Shown: positions 17,529 to 26,093, counted from the first letter of the stretch. The stretch: 64,000 nt of DNA from Actinokineospora globicatena (GCF_024171945.1 NZ_JAMTCR010000003.1:734211-798210), one strand, 5' to 3'. Notes: generated from the letters alone by a model not told the origin. A program made the numbers and translations.

Positions 17529-18143
17529 GGGCTGGCGCGGCTCGGATCCAAGGCGTGGTCGAGGGGTGGATCCAAGGCCCGTCGAGGTCGGCCGGATCGA
17601 CCCACTTCACGACTCGAGTCTCTGCCATTCTCGCGGCTCCCTTGCTGGGCCACGCGATCAAGGACTCATGCGGGCGTACCGGTTGACGTGCAGCAGCCCC
17701 AACAAGCTCGCCAGCGGCTTTCTGGGGCGCAGCAACGGTCGTTGCCGACCGACGGACCCGCCGAGGCCGGTGACGAGCACCCCGGCTTCGCGGCGATGAG
17801 AGCACCTGCGGCAGTGTTCCAGGGGTTGCGGAAAGGATCACTGTGGCCTTGGCGCGCCACTCGGCAACCCAGGCAGGTCAACCGCCACCCATCGGCCCAC
17901 CGCGCCCCCACCAAACCCTGCCCGTCACACCTTCGGGCGAAGCGCCTTGACGTCACCGGGGGCCCTCCCCAAGCCTGGGCCCGGCCCCCACCCTCTCCGG
18001 GGGGCGTCCCTGGGCCAGTCTACCGGGACCCACCCACGGGCGATCTTGAAACAGGCCCCGCAGAGATCCACATGTGGATAACTTTTGTCGCCCAGAAGAG
18101 GGAACTTTGAGGGTGGGGCGGGGAAGGATCCGCAGGTCAGGGC
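17529..18143. other. Gene-free stretch between convergent ars genes
   Basis: About 615 nt with no convincing gene; the short open frames here lack family motifs or ribosome-binding sites. It includes a tandem GGATCCAAGGC repeat near 17544 and 17569, a GC-rich potential stem (17958-17964 with 17983-17989), and a 14-bp palindrome ATCCACATGTGGAT near 18066 that overlaps one TTATCCACA DnaA-box-like match on the minus strand. The codon-free, mosaic character would fit eroded DNA at the edge of a transferred island. Confidence 0.5.
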
Positions 18144-19415
18144 CTAGAGGGTGGTCGTGGGGGTGCAGCAGCCGGCGGGTTGGGGGGTTGTGGGGTCGTC
18201 GAACAGGCCTGAGCCGCCGCAGGTGCCGGAGGTGGGGAGGGTTAGGGCTATTTGGGCGGCGGCGGTGTGGTCGCCTGCCAGGTGGGCGGCGATGCTGCGG
18301 GTTTGCTCGTAGCCGGTCAGGGCCAGGAAGGTGGGGGCGCGGCCGTAGGACTTCATGCCGACCAGGTAGACGTTCGGTTCTGGGTGGCTCAGTTCGGCGG
18401 CGCCGTGGGGGTAGACGGTGCCGCAGGAGTGGGTGTTGGGGTCGATCAGGGGGGCGAGGCGCGTGGGCGCCTGCAGGACGGGGTCCAGGTCCAGGCGGAG
18501 TTCGGACAGCCAGGTGAGGTCCGGGCGGAAACCGGTCAGCACCACCACCTCGTCCACCGCGTCCAGCCGCCGACCGTCCTGGGCGACCAGCACCACCCGC
18601 TCCCCCGCGCGCTCGACCGACTCCGTGCGGAACCCGGTGACCACCTCCACCCGCCCAGCCCGGACCGCCTCCTGCGCCCGCAGCCCGAGAGCGCCCCGCG
18701 CCGGAAGCTGGTCGGCCTCACCGCCGCCGAAAGCCGCAGCGCCGCGTCGGAGTAGCCAAGTGACGTGCGCGCCCCGATCGACCAAGCCGGACAGTGCGGT
18801 CAACGCCGAGTGGCCGCTACCCGCGACAGCGACGCGCTTGCCCGCATACCGTTCACCCTCTACCGCCAAGTCCGGCACGCGGTAGACGATCCGGTCGCCA
18901 ACCTCACGTTCACCGATCGCCGGAAGTCCTTCGCTACCAAGGGGATTCGGCGTCCCCCAGGTGCCAGACGCGTCGATGACCGCGCGGGCAGTGATCCGCT
19001 CCTCACCCGCGGTGGTACGCACGTGCACGGTCAACGGCTCGGTGTCGCGCCCCGAGTCCACCAGCCGGTCCCGTCCGCGCCTGGCCACACCGACCACCCG
19101 AGAGCCGAAGCGGACCGTCGAGCCGAGCGCCGAAGCCAGCGGCCGCAAGTACTCCGCCGCCCACTCCGCTCCCGTCGGGTACAGGTCGGCCTCGGGGGCG
19201 ACCCAGCCATCAGCCTCCAAGAGCCGACGGGCCGCCGAGTCCACCAGCTCCGACCAGGGCGAGAACAACCGCACGTGGTTCCACTGCGCCACCGCCGACC
19301 CCGCGGACTCCCCCGCCTCCAGCACCACCGTCGGCACCCCGCGCTCCACCAAGTGCGCGGCAGCGGCCAACCCGATCGGACCCGCACCGACCACGACCAC
19401 CGGCAACCCGTCCAT
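18144..19415 (-). CDS. FAD-dependent flavoprotein of ars loci (ArsO-like), Cys-rich tail
   Basis: 423 aa. N-terminal dinucleotide fold 'VVVVGAGPIGLAAAAHL' (FAD), second fold 'RVAVAGSGHSALTAL' (NAD(P)H) near residue 205, and 'DASGTWGTPNPLG' typical of flavin monooxygenase-like proteins. The C-terminus has the cysteines CGGSG and AGCCTP, often seen in arsenic-associated members. ATG 19415 (MDGLPVVVV) is favoured over 19427 because GAGG sits 7 nt before it. It is divergent from the ArsR-ArsN gene across a putative ArsR operator. The reaction is unknown; a role in organoarsenical or thiol redox chemistry is plausible. Confidence 0.85.
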   Translation of the reverse strand: MDGLPVVVVGAGPIGLAAAAHLVERGVPTVVLEAGESAGSAVAQWNHVRLFSPWSELVDSAARRLLEADGWVAPEADLYPTGAEWAAEYLRPLASALGSTVRFGSRVVGVARRGRDRLVDSGRDTEPLTVHVRTTAGEERITARAVIDASGTWGTPNPLGSEGLPAIGEREVGDRIVYRVPDLAVEGERYAGKRVAVAGSGHSALTALSGLVDRGAHVTWLLRRGAAAFGGGEADQLPARGALGLRAQEAVRAGRVEVVTGFRTESVERAGERVVLVAQDGRRLDAVDEVVVLTGFRPDLTWLSELRLDLDPVLQAPTRLAPLIDPNTHSCGTVYPHGAAELSHPEPNVYLVGMKSYGRAPTFLALTGYEQTRSIAAHLAGDHTAAAQIALTLPTSGTCGGSGLFDDPTTPQPAGCCTPTTTL

Positions 19416-19443
19416 CGCGGACCTCATTTCATCGAGAGTCGTC

Positions 19444-19508
19444 TATCAACAAGGCTGGACTGTATCGACCAGCTTCTATTGATGCAACCATCGACGGGGA
19501 TCTATACA
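19444..19508. promoter_or_regulatory. Divergent ars promoter/operator region
   Basis: An imperfect dyad (ATCAACAAGGCTGG ... CCAGCTTCTATTGAT, about 19446-19482) resembles ArsR/SmtB half-sites (ATCAA/TTGAT). On the plus strand TTGATG (19479-19484) and TATACA (19503-19508) are 18 nt apart, putting initiation at about GTG 19517, again leaderless. Confidence 0.55.
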
Positions 19509-19516
19509 CTGCGTTG

Positions 19517-20398
19517 GTGACGTCAACCGGACTGCTGGACCAGGACGCCGAGGCCTACGCCGCGTGGTTCGCGTGCTTGGCCGACCCGACGCGGGTGCGG
19601 CTGCTGCACGCCGTGGCCACCGCGCCAGGGGAGATCGCCGTCGGCGCCTTGGCCGAGGTCATCGGGGTCACCCAGCCGACCTGCTCGCACCACCTGCGCA
19701 AGCTTGCCGACGTCGGATTCGTCCGTCTGCGCAAGGAGGGCACCGCCACGCTGGTGTCGGTCAACGCCGCGTGCTGCACGGGCCTGCCCCACGCCGCCGA
19801 CGCGGTGATGGGCACCGTCGTCACCCGTCCCTGCTGCCCCAGCGACCTGCCCGTCGATGTCACCGTGCGCGCCATGACCGACGACGACTGGTCCGACGTC
19901 CGCCGGATCTACACCGAGGGCATCGCCACCGGCAACGCCACCTTCGAGACCGAGACCCCCAGCCGCCGCTCCCTCGACGCCAAGTGGCTGCACGACCACC
20001 GCTGGGTCGCCGAGATCGACGGCGAGGTCGTCGGCTGGGCGTCAGCCACCCCAACGTCCACCCGCGACTGCTACGCGGGCGTCGCCGAGACCTCGGTCTA
20101 CGTGGGCGACGGCCACCGGGGCCGCGGCGTCGGCAAAGCCCTACTGCACAAGCAGGTCACCGCGGCGGATGCGAGTCGCCTGTGGACACTGCAGACGTCG
20201 ATCTTCCCGGAGAACCGCGCCAGCATCGCCCTGCACCACTCAGCGGGCTTCCGCACTGTAGGGGTCCGCGAACGCATCGCCCAACACCACGGCACCTGGC
20301 GCGACACCGTCCTCCTCGAGCGCCGCGGCCCAGCAGGCTCCACCCCTGTTGACGTAGCCAGTCCCGAGCGGCGATCAGTTGCCGCATCGCAACGCTGA
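19517..20398 (+). CDS. ArsR repressor fused to an ArsN-type GNAT acetyltransferase
   Basis: 293 aa. Residues about 10-100 form an ArsR winged helix ('FACLADPTRVRLLHAVA', 'TQPTCSHHLRKLADVGF') with cysteines at CSHH, AACC and RPCC that could bind As(III). Residues about 115-270 are a GNAT domain ('AETSVYVGDGHRGRGVGKALL', with acetyl-CoA loop RGRGVG). ArsN acetylates phosphinothricin-like compounds, including the arsenical antibiotic arsinothricin, so the fusion suggests arsenite- or arsenical-controlled antibiotic detoxification. The last ~18 residues run into DNA antisense to an IS630 remnant. GTG 19517 is chosen from the promoter position. Confidence 0.9.
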   Translation: MTSTGLLDQDAEAYAAWFACLADPTRVRLLHAVATAPGEIAVGALAEVIGVTQPTCSHHLRKLADVGFVRLRKEGTATLVSVNAACCTGLPHAADAVMGTVVTRPCCPSDLPVDVTVRAMTDDDWSDVRRIYTEGIATGNATFETETPSRRSLDAKWLHDHRWVAEIDGEVVGWASATPTSTRDCYAGVAETSVYVGDGHRGRGVGKALLHKQVTAADASRLWTLQTSIFPENRASIALHHSAGFRTVGVRERIAQHHGTWRDTVLLERRGPAGSTPVDVASPERRSVAASQR

Positions 20399-20580
20399 TA
20401 TGCGTATCGAGGTTGTCCCAGTTCAGCACGACCGGACCGCCGAGTTGCCGGTGGGCGGCCGTTCGCGTTTCCATCCATGGTGGACGGTCATGCGGTGGAT
20501 GCGCCGGGATCGCTGCCCGGGCTTGACGCACACCAGACCGGCGATCGAGATCCGCCCGGATCCCCAGCCATTCAAGATCT
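20345..20580 (-). mobile_element. IS630-family transposase remnant
   Basis: On the minus strand one frame reads 'ISIAGLVCVKPGQRSRRIHRM' (shown up to 20 residues as SIAGLVCVKPGQRSRRIHRM), a conserved IS630 block. After a frameshift or deletion the adjoining frame reads 'LGGPVVLNWDNLDTHISVAM', the DDE block around the second catalytic Asp. The rest of the transposase and the terminal repeats are not visible. It overlaps the 3' end of the ArsR-ArsN gene. Confidence 0.72.
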
Positions 20581-20590
20581 GCAGCCGACG

Positions 20591-21346
20591 TCAGATCACG
20601 CTCTTCGGGTCTCCCATCGTGTCGAGGTCGCGGACGGCGAAGCTGTGGTGTGCCCACTCCTCGTTGAGGATGACCCGCAGGCACGCGGAGGCGGCACGAG
20701 GGGCAGGCGAGGGCCAGCCGGACGGCACCTCCGGCTCACGGACCCGGTCCAGGTCCTCCTGGGTGGCGGTGGCGAGAAACTCCCGCACCTCGGCCACACG
20801 GGCGGCCCGGACCGCCGCCACCTCGGCGAGGCTCGGCTCGGCAGCCAGGTCCATGCCGAGGTCCGCGCCGTTGGTGATGTACGCCGCGGGCAGCCCGAGC
20901 GGATGGTACGGCCGGTCCCGCCCCAGCACCGCCTGGCCGAACCACAGGTCGGTGACCATCACCAGGTGCCGCAGCGTCTGCACGAACGACCACTCCCCGT
21001 CCACCGACCGGTGAACGTCGTGCTCCGGCATCGATCCCGCCCGCGCCATCGTCGGCGCCCAGAACGCCTCGACCGTCTCCCACGCGATCCGCGTACCGTC
21101 CGGTGTGGACGGACGCAGTCGCGTGCGCTCCGGGTGCAGACGGTCCAGCTCGGCCTCGACCAGCGGTGCGACCTCGACGCCGTTGACCCGCAACCCGTCG
21201 ATCACCCCGTCGAGGCTGGCGCCGTTGAGCAGGGCACCGCGGATCCGGACACCGCTCAGATCCACCTCGCGAAACACGCTGCCCGCGAAGTTCGTCTCGA
21301 TGAACTCGGTGCCGCTCAGGTCATCCGGTCCGCTATAGGTTGCCAT
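20591..21346 (-). CDS. DinB-family protein with N-terminal pentapeptide-like repeats
   Basis: 251 aa. The first ~60 residues contain pentapeptide-like A(D/N)LXX repeats ('DLSGTEFIETNFAGSVF', 'GALLNGASLDG'). The remainder is a DinB/MDMPI-type four-helix bundle with candidate metal-binding His in 'EWSFVQTLRHLVMVTD' and 'NEEWAHHSFAVRDL'. DinB enzymes include thiol-dependent S-transferases using mycothiol or bacillithiol. Ends next to the IS630 remnant. Substrate unknown. Confidence 0.82.
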   Translation of the reverse strand: MATYSGPDDLSGTEFIETNFAGSVFREVDLSGVRIRGALLNGASLDGVIDGLRVNGVEVAPLVEAELDRLHPERTRLRPSTPDGTRIAWETVEAFWAPTMARAGSMPEHDVHRSVDGEWSFVQTLRHLVMVTDLWFGQAVLGRDRPYHPLGLPAAYITNGADLGMDLAAEPSLAEVAAVRAARVAEVREFLATATQEDLDRVREPEVPSGWPSPAPRAASACLRVILNEEWAHHSFAVRDLDTMGDPKSVI

Positions 21347-21386
21347 CGCTGGATCCTAGGGCACGCCCTACAGATCTTGTAGCGCG

Positions 21387-23003
21387 TCACTGGTAGCCGC
21401 GGATCTTGCAGAACGCCTCGGACAGGCCCGACCGACCGTCGATGAACGTGCCCCCGGTGGCGTCAGCGACCTGCTTCATCTCCTGGTCGGCGGAATCGGC
21501 GAACAGGACGGGGAACACCTGGGCCGTGGTTCCCTTGGCGCGCTCGGCCACGAACTTCAGGTAGTCCGGCACCTCGGCGCCGTCAGTGCGCACCCCGTCG
21601 GTCATCAGGACGATGCTGGTGAAGCGGTCGGGGGTCGGCTTGGCCAGTTCGTGCGCGACCATCAGGCTGTCGTAGATGGCCGTGTTCCCCGCCGGCGTCA
21701 GGGCGTCGATCGCGCGCCGCACCCGCGCCAAGGACCGCTCCGGGTCGCTCTCGTCGATGGTGAAGGTCTCCGGCTTGCCAGGGCGCGAGCTGAACGGCAG
21801 GAACACGATCTCTTCCCGCTTGTGGAAGCCGCAGAACTCGCCGGACAGCGTCGTGCTGGTCCCGGTGAGGTCGTGCAGCGCCTTCTTCAGACCGGCGATC
21901 CGGGTCGGGTCCTCCCCCATCGACCCCGACACGTCCAGCACGTACACCACGCGGGACGGGCGGCGCAGGTGGTCGTTGTACGCGTGCAGCAGTGCCTCGA
22001 CCACCGCCCAGCTGTCCGGGAACGGGATCTGCGCCAGGTCCGCGGGCATGGCGTCGGCGCGCGGCACGTCGGGCAGCACGGAGCGGTGCAGCGTCTCGGC
22101 GACGATCTCCTGTTGCACCTGCGGCAGGCGCAGGTACTCAACCAGGCGCTTGTACGCGTCCCTGGCGGTCGGCGACGCGGAGTCCAACAGGGTCAACGGG
22201 TAGTCGCCCATGACGACGCCGTCTGTCGGGTACACCAGGGTGAGCGGCTCACCCAGCCGCTTGTCGCGGTTGAGCGCCAGCAGGGACGCCTCGTAGTTGA
22301 CCAGCCCGTCGACCTTCGTCCCCGCGGGCTCCTTGTCCCGCGCCACGAACGCGTCGGTCAGCCACTCCGAGGACGTCGCGGTGAGCCGTTCCACGGAGAA
22401 GAACGTCGACACCTGCGGGGCGACCCCGGCGATGGCGTCCTTGGTCAGCGCGCGCTTCGCACCGTCCACAGCGGAGGTGATGGCCAGCAGCGCGGAGAAG
22501 CCTGAGTTCGACTTGTTGGGGTCGGTCATCGCGAAGGTGAACCGGTTCTGCCTGGCCGCCTCGGTGATGTCCTGCCAGCTCACCGGCCGGGAGTCCCAGC
22601 CGAGTTCCTTGGCCTTGGCGGCACGCAGACCGAGCACGACCGGCGAGGTCATGATCTGCTCCGATGTGGACAGCCGGTCGCGGGTCCCCGGGTAGGTCCG
22701 CAGGTAGTTGCTGGAGGAGAACCACGCCGCGTCGTAGGCCGCGCCCGCCGCGACCTGCTGGACGCCGTCCAGGCTGCCGGTGAACGTCGGCTCCACGGTC
22801 ACGCCGGTGGCCGCCCTGGCCCGGTCGAGCACGCCGGTCATACCCTGCAGTTCGCTGCCCGCGAGCACCTTGAGCGTGGTCGCCGGACCGGGGGTCACGG
22901 TGACGGGCTGCCTGCTCGGCGTGGGCTGCGTGGGCTGCGTCGTGCAGGCGGCCAACGACAGCAGCAGTGCGATGGTCAACGCCCGGTGCTTCACTTCGGA
23001 CAC
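21387..23003 (-). CDS. Lipoprotein: solute-binding domain fused to a von Willebrand factor A domain
   Basis: 538 aa. Signal peptide with lipobox 'LLLSLAACTT' (Cys about residue 20). Residues about 40-360 are a type-2 periplasmic binding fold of the extracellular SBP_bac_11 type. Residues about 370-538 are a vWA domain with an intact MIDAS: DVSGS, a Thr in 'GNTAIYDSL', and 'VLMTDGVR'. GTG 23003 overlaps the upstream SBP gene by 13 nt. No ABC permease is nearby. It probably acts on the outer face of the membrane, binding a ligand and, through MIDAS, a protein partner. Last gene of a kinase-FHA-SBP-SBP/vWA operon. Confidence 0.88.
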   Translation of the reverse strand: MSEVKHRALTIALLLSLAACTTQPTQPTPSRQPVTVTPGPATTLKVLAGSELQGMTGVLDRARAATGVTVEPTFTGSLDGVQQVAAGAAYDAAWFSSSNYLRTYPGTRDRLSTSEQIMTSPVVLGLRAAKAKELGWDSRPVSWQDITEAARQNRFTFAMTDPNKSNSGFSALLAITSAVDGAKRALTKDAIAGVAPQVSTFFSVERLTATSSEWLTDAFVARDKEPAGTKVDGLVNYEASLLALNRDKRLGEPLTLVYPTDGVVMGDYPLTLLDSASPTARDAYKRLVEYLRLPQVQQEIVAETLHRSVLPDVPRADAMPADLAQIPFPDSWAVVEALLHAYNDHLRRPSRVVYVLDVSGSMGEDPTRIAGLKKALHDLTGTSTTLSGEFCGFHKREEIVFLPFSSRPGKPETFTIDESDPERSLARVRRAIDALTPAGNTAIYDSLMVAHELAKPTPDRFTSIVLMTDGVRTDGAEVPDYLKFVAERAKGTTAQVFPVLFADSADQEMKQVADATGGTFIDGRSGLSEAFCKIRGYQ

Positions 23004-24115
23004 CCGTTCCCCTTGTCGAGCAACGTCGTGATCTGGTTGTTGAGTTCGCGCAGGACCTCGAACGTGGGCGCGGTCACCTGGGTGACGGCCGTGTCGACCG
23101 CGCCGGACGGTCGGGCCGGGTTGCCCATCGGCCGGAAGCCGTGCTTGATCATCAGGTCGGCCAGGCCCTTGTCGGAGCGCAGCGCGCCGCCGAAGCGCTT
23201 GCCCGCGTCGGTGAAGGCGATGACGCGGTGCACCGACGAGATGCCGGGGTTCGGGTAGAGCCGCGCGTTGTCCTGCGGGAGGTTGCGCTCGGCCAGGTAC
23301 TGCGCCTCGTAGACGAAGGCGAGCCTGATCCTGCTGTTCTGGCCGACCCACTCGCGGAACAGCTCGTCGCTCTTGATCTGCTTGCCGCCCTGCTCCCAGA
23401 ACAGCGGGCACACCTTCTTGGCGATGTCGGGCACCTGGGCCGGGGTGACCTGACCGGCGTCGCCGCTGACCACGACGGCCGCGAGGGCCAACAGTTGTAG
23501 ACCGGAGTTGGACGCGGCCGGATTGGTCGACCTGAGCACGAGCCTGGTGCGGTCGGTTCCGTTCGCATCACCGACCAGGTCCGCCCAGGTCTTGTTCGCC
23601 GCCACCAGGTCGATGATCTTCTCGAGCCGGACGACGGCCACACCGCCCACCACCTCGGCCGACTTGTCGGCGCGCAGCGCGGCCACCGTCGCGTTGTCGC
23701 TGACGATCACCATGGGCGAGGAGAACACCGCGAAGTCGTCGGCGGTGCGCAGCTCGGACTTGATGTTGTCGGCGGCGGCGTCGCTGCCGGGGAAGGCGAC
23801 GTCGACCTTCCCGCTCTGCTCCTTGGCGCGCTTGGCCATCTCCAGCGAACCGGCGTCCTCGGTGTCCACTGTGAACCCGAGGCACCTGAGCCGATCCCGT
23901 ACGGCGCTGTCCTCGAAGTAGACGCGCTTCTCGGAGCCGATGATGGCGTGCACCGGGACGACGTCGTCGACGCAGTCGCTCGCCCCGGACACCCCGGTGG
24001 TGGTGCTGCTGAGGCCGTAGACCACCACGGCGACGATCAGCAGCACGCCGATGACCAGCGCGGCCACCTGCGGGCCGCGACCGGCGCGGCGGCGTGGACG
24101 GGGGTGGGTGCTCAT
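22991..24115 (-). CDS. Membrane-anchored solute-binding protein (orphan, type 2)
   Basis: 374 aa. Basic N-terminus, one helix (about residues 16-36), then an extracytoplasmic type-2 binding fold. 'IGSEKRVYFEDSAV' and 'VDVAFPGSDAAADN' fit a substrate-binding protein of the PstS/ModA-like class, and 'STNPAASNSGLQLLALA' resembles the ligand-binding S-x-S/G loop. No lipobox. Lies 7 nt after the FHA gene and overlaps the vWA gene. Ligand unknown; probably works with the neighbouring kinase and FHA protein rather than a transporter. Confidence 0.85.
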   Translation of the reverse strand: MSTHPRPRRRAGRGPQVAALVIGVLLIVAVVVYGLSSTTTGVSGASDCVDDVVPVHAIIGSEKRVYFEDSAVRDRLRCLGFTVDTEDAGSLEMAKRAKEQSGKVDVAFPGSDAAADNIKSELRTADDFAVFSSPMVIVSDNATVAALRADKSAEVVGGVAVVRLEKIIDLVAANKTWADLVGDANGTDRTRLVLRSTNPAASNSGLQLLALAAVVVSGDAGQVTPAQVPDIAKKVCPLFWEQGGKQIKSDELFREWVGQNSRIRLAFVYEAQYLAERNLPQDNARLYPNPGISSVHRVIAFTDAGKRFGGALRSDKGLADLMIKHGFRPMGNPARPSGAVDTAVTQVTAPTFEVLRELNNQITTLLDKGNGCPK

Positions 24116-24122
24116 CTGTGCC

Positions 24123-24914
24123 TCATTCTCCGATCCCGGTGTCGAGCAGCCGCAGGTCCGGCGGGGTGATGGTGGCCGACTCGGTCAGCACCCGCAGCAG
24201 GTTGTGCTTGATGGCCTCGGGGTGCGCCGAGTCCGCGGTGATGCCGCCGACCCCGCCGGCGACCAAGCGGCGGCGCACGGTGTCCACCACGTGCTCGGCC
24301 TTGCGGTCGGTCCACCCCCGTTGGCCGGGGACCTCGTTGAGCCACCGGCTGGTCTCCCTCCAGGACAACGGGTGCGCCTCGTCGGCGCGCAGCAGGTACG
24401 ACTGGAACAGGGCGACGAGCACGAGCCGCTCGCGCGGGTTGAGCGGCCAGCTCAGGTCCCGGGTCCCGGCGTCCGGACGCGCCTCGTCGGCCGCCTGGTG
24501 GCCGGTGCTGATCAGCAGTTCGACCACGTGCAGCCGGGTTCCCTGGATGTAGAGGGGCGTGTAGCCGCCGGGCAGCGGGGCCTCGTGCTCGCGCAGCAGC
24601 GCCGGGGCGTCCGGGATGCGGATCGGGAGCCTGCCGCCGTTGCGCAGCACCCAACTGCCGTCCGACTGGCAGCGCAGCACGGCGTGTTCCCTGCTGACGT
24701 GCCAGTCCCGGGCGCCGATGGAGACGTGCACGTCGGGGGTGTTGCGGCCGAGGACGAGGCGGGTGTCGGGGCGCGGAGCCGCCGCGTAGCCGCCTTCCTC
24801 GCCGAGCACGAACAGCGTGCGCGCGGGGGCGGGCCGTCCGTCGAGCAGTGGTTCGTGGTGGGACAGGCTGGGGGTGTGGGCGTCCAGCACGTGCATCCCC
24901 GGTGATCTCCCCAT
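24123..24914 (-). CDS. FHA-domain protein
   Basis: 263 aa. The FHA core lies at about residues 50-115, with the conserved GR, S and H of 'LVLGRNTPDVHVSIGARDWHVSREHAVLR' (seen as LGRNTPDVHVS then HVSREHAVLR); this reads phosphothreonine. The C-terminal half (about 150-263) is helical with 'LNPRERLVLVALFQSYL' and a W-rich 'SWRETSRWLNEVPGQRGWT', resembling a winged-helix-like module of other actinobacterial FHA proteins. Sits between the kinase gene (36 nt upstream) and the SBP gene (7 nt downstream), so it is the likely reader of kinase phosphorylation. Confidence 0.9.
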   Translation of the reverse strand: MGRSPGMHVLDAHTPSLSHHEPLLDGRPAPARTLFVLGEEGGYAAAPRPDTRLVLGRNTPDVHVSIGARDWHVSREHAVLRCQSDGSWVLRNGGRLPIRIPDAPALLREHEAPLPGGYTPLYIQGTRLHVVELLISTGHQAADEARPDAGTRDLSWPLNPRERLVLVALFQSYLLRADEAHPLSWRETSRWLNEVPGQRGWTDRKAEHVVDTVRRRLVAGGVGGITADSAHPEAIKHNLLRVLTESATITPPDLRLLDTGIGE

Positions 24915-24950
24915 GGCTGGTTCCCTCCTGGTGTGGCCCTTGGACCTACG

Positions 24951-26093
24951 TTAGGGGCGGTGGTCCGGGACCCCTCCCGTCCAGGTCCCGTCGTCCGGCC
25001 GGGGTGGTGCGTCCGGTGGAGTGTCGTGCTCGTCCGACGCGGTCAGACCGCGCGACCCGAACGCGATCAGCGCGCCACCGACGGCCAACACGGGGAGCAC
25101 CAAGGCGAGTTGGGCCGTCGGGATCACGCCTGCCAGACCGAGCACGACCCCGGCGAGCAGACCCGCGAGCGCGGCCGCGATCTCCGTCCACGTGATCGCC
25201 CGCCGCGAGCGCGCCCGGTCGGACCTGTCGTGGCCCTGGAACTCGCGCTCGCGCTCGGCCTCCAGCGCGGCGTGCGCGGCGGCGGCGAAGTCACCGGCGG
25301 ACTGGAACCGGTCGTCGGGGTCCTTGGCCAACCCCTTGAACACGACCGCCCGCAGCTCCGGCCCGATGTGCGGGGGCAGGGGCGGTGGTTGTTGGCCGAG
25401 GTGGGCCATCAGGACGGCGACGTCCCGGCCCACGAACGGGCGACGGCCCGCGAGGCACTCGTAGAGCACGACGGCGAGCGCGTAGATGTCCGCGCGGTGG
25501 TCCGAAGCGCCGTCCCGCAACCGTTCGGGGGCGACGTAGTGCACGGTCCCGACGATCACGTCCGCCCTGGTCAGCGGCTGCGCCTCGATGGTCTGGGCGA
25601 TCCCCCAGTCGAAGAGCCAGGCGTGGTCGCTGCCCCGCCGCGCCCCGGCCTCGAGCAGGATGTTGGACGGCTTGACGTCGCGGTGGCGCAACTCCCGCCG
25701 GTGCGCGGCGTCCAACCCGGCGGCCACCTGTTCGACGATGTCCACCGCCCGCCGCGGGGGCAGCGACCCGACCCGCTCGAGCTCCGCGTGCAGGTTCACG
25801 CCCTCGACGTAGCGCATGGCGATGTAGGGGTGGTCGCCCACGGAGTAGTCGTGCACGGGCAGCACGTTGGGGTGGTCGATGTTCGCGGCGACCTCGCACT
25901 CCCGCACGAACCGCTCCCTGAGGTCCGGGTTGGCCAACGCCGCGGGCGACAACACCTTCAGCGCGACCGGCCGGTCGTTGAGCAGCGTGTCCCTGGCCAG
26001 GTACACCACACCCATGCCGCCCTCGCCGAGCTTGCGCTCGATCCGGTACCGGCCCGTTTCGTCCCGCACCCGTCCACTCCCGAAGGTCCGCAA
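24951..26093 (-). CDS. Transmembrane Ser/Thr protein kinase with two C-terminal helices
   Basis: 380 aa. Kinase domain about residues 15-275: glycine loop 'LGEGGMGVVYLA', Lys in 'PVALKVLS', catalytic 'LRHRDVKPSNILL', and APE motif 'HYVAPERL'. The metal-binding DFG is DWG ('AWLFDWGIAQ'), keeping the Asp. After the kinase come two hydrophobic helices (about 305-350) and a short acidic tail, with no extracellular sensor. First gene of the kinase-FHA-SBP-SBP/vWA operon; ligand sensing would therefore come from the SBPs. Confidence 0.92.
   Translation of the reverse strand: MRTFGSGRVRDETGRYRIERKLGEGGMGVVYLARDTLLNDRPVALKVLSPAALANPDLRERFVRECEVAANIDHPNVLPVHDYSVGDHPYIAMRYVEGVNLHAELERVGSLPPRRAVDIVEQVAAGLDAAHRRELRHRDVKPSNILLEAGARRGSDHAWLFDWGIAQTIEAQPLTRADVIVGTVHYVAPERLRDGASDHRADIYALAVVLYECLAGRRPFVGRDVAVLMAHLGQQPPPLPPHIGPELRAVVFKGLAKDPDDRFQSAGDFAAAAHAALEAEREREFQGHDRSDRARSRRAITWTEIAAALAGLLAGVVLGLAGVIPTAQLALVLPVLAVGGALIAFGSRGLTASDEHDTPPDAPPRPDDGTWTGGVPDHRP

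Noticed and set aside
17521-17956. Short minus-strand frames in the gap after arsC
   Set aside because: No ribosome-binding sites or family motifs; compositionally unlike coding DNA nearby.
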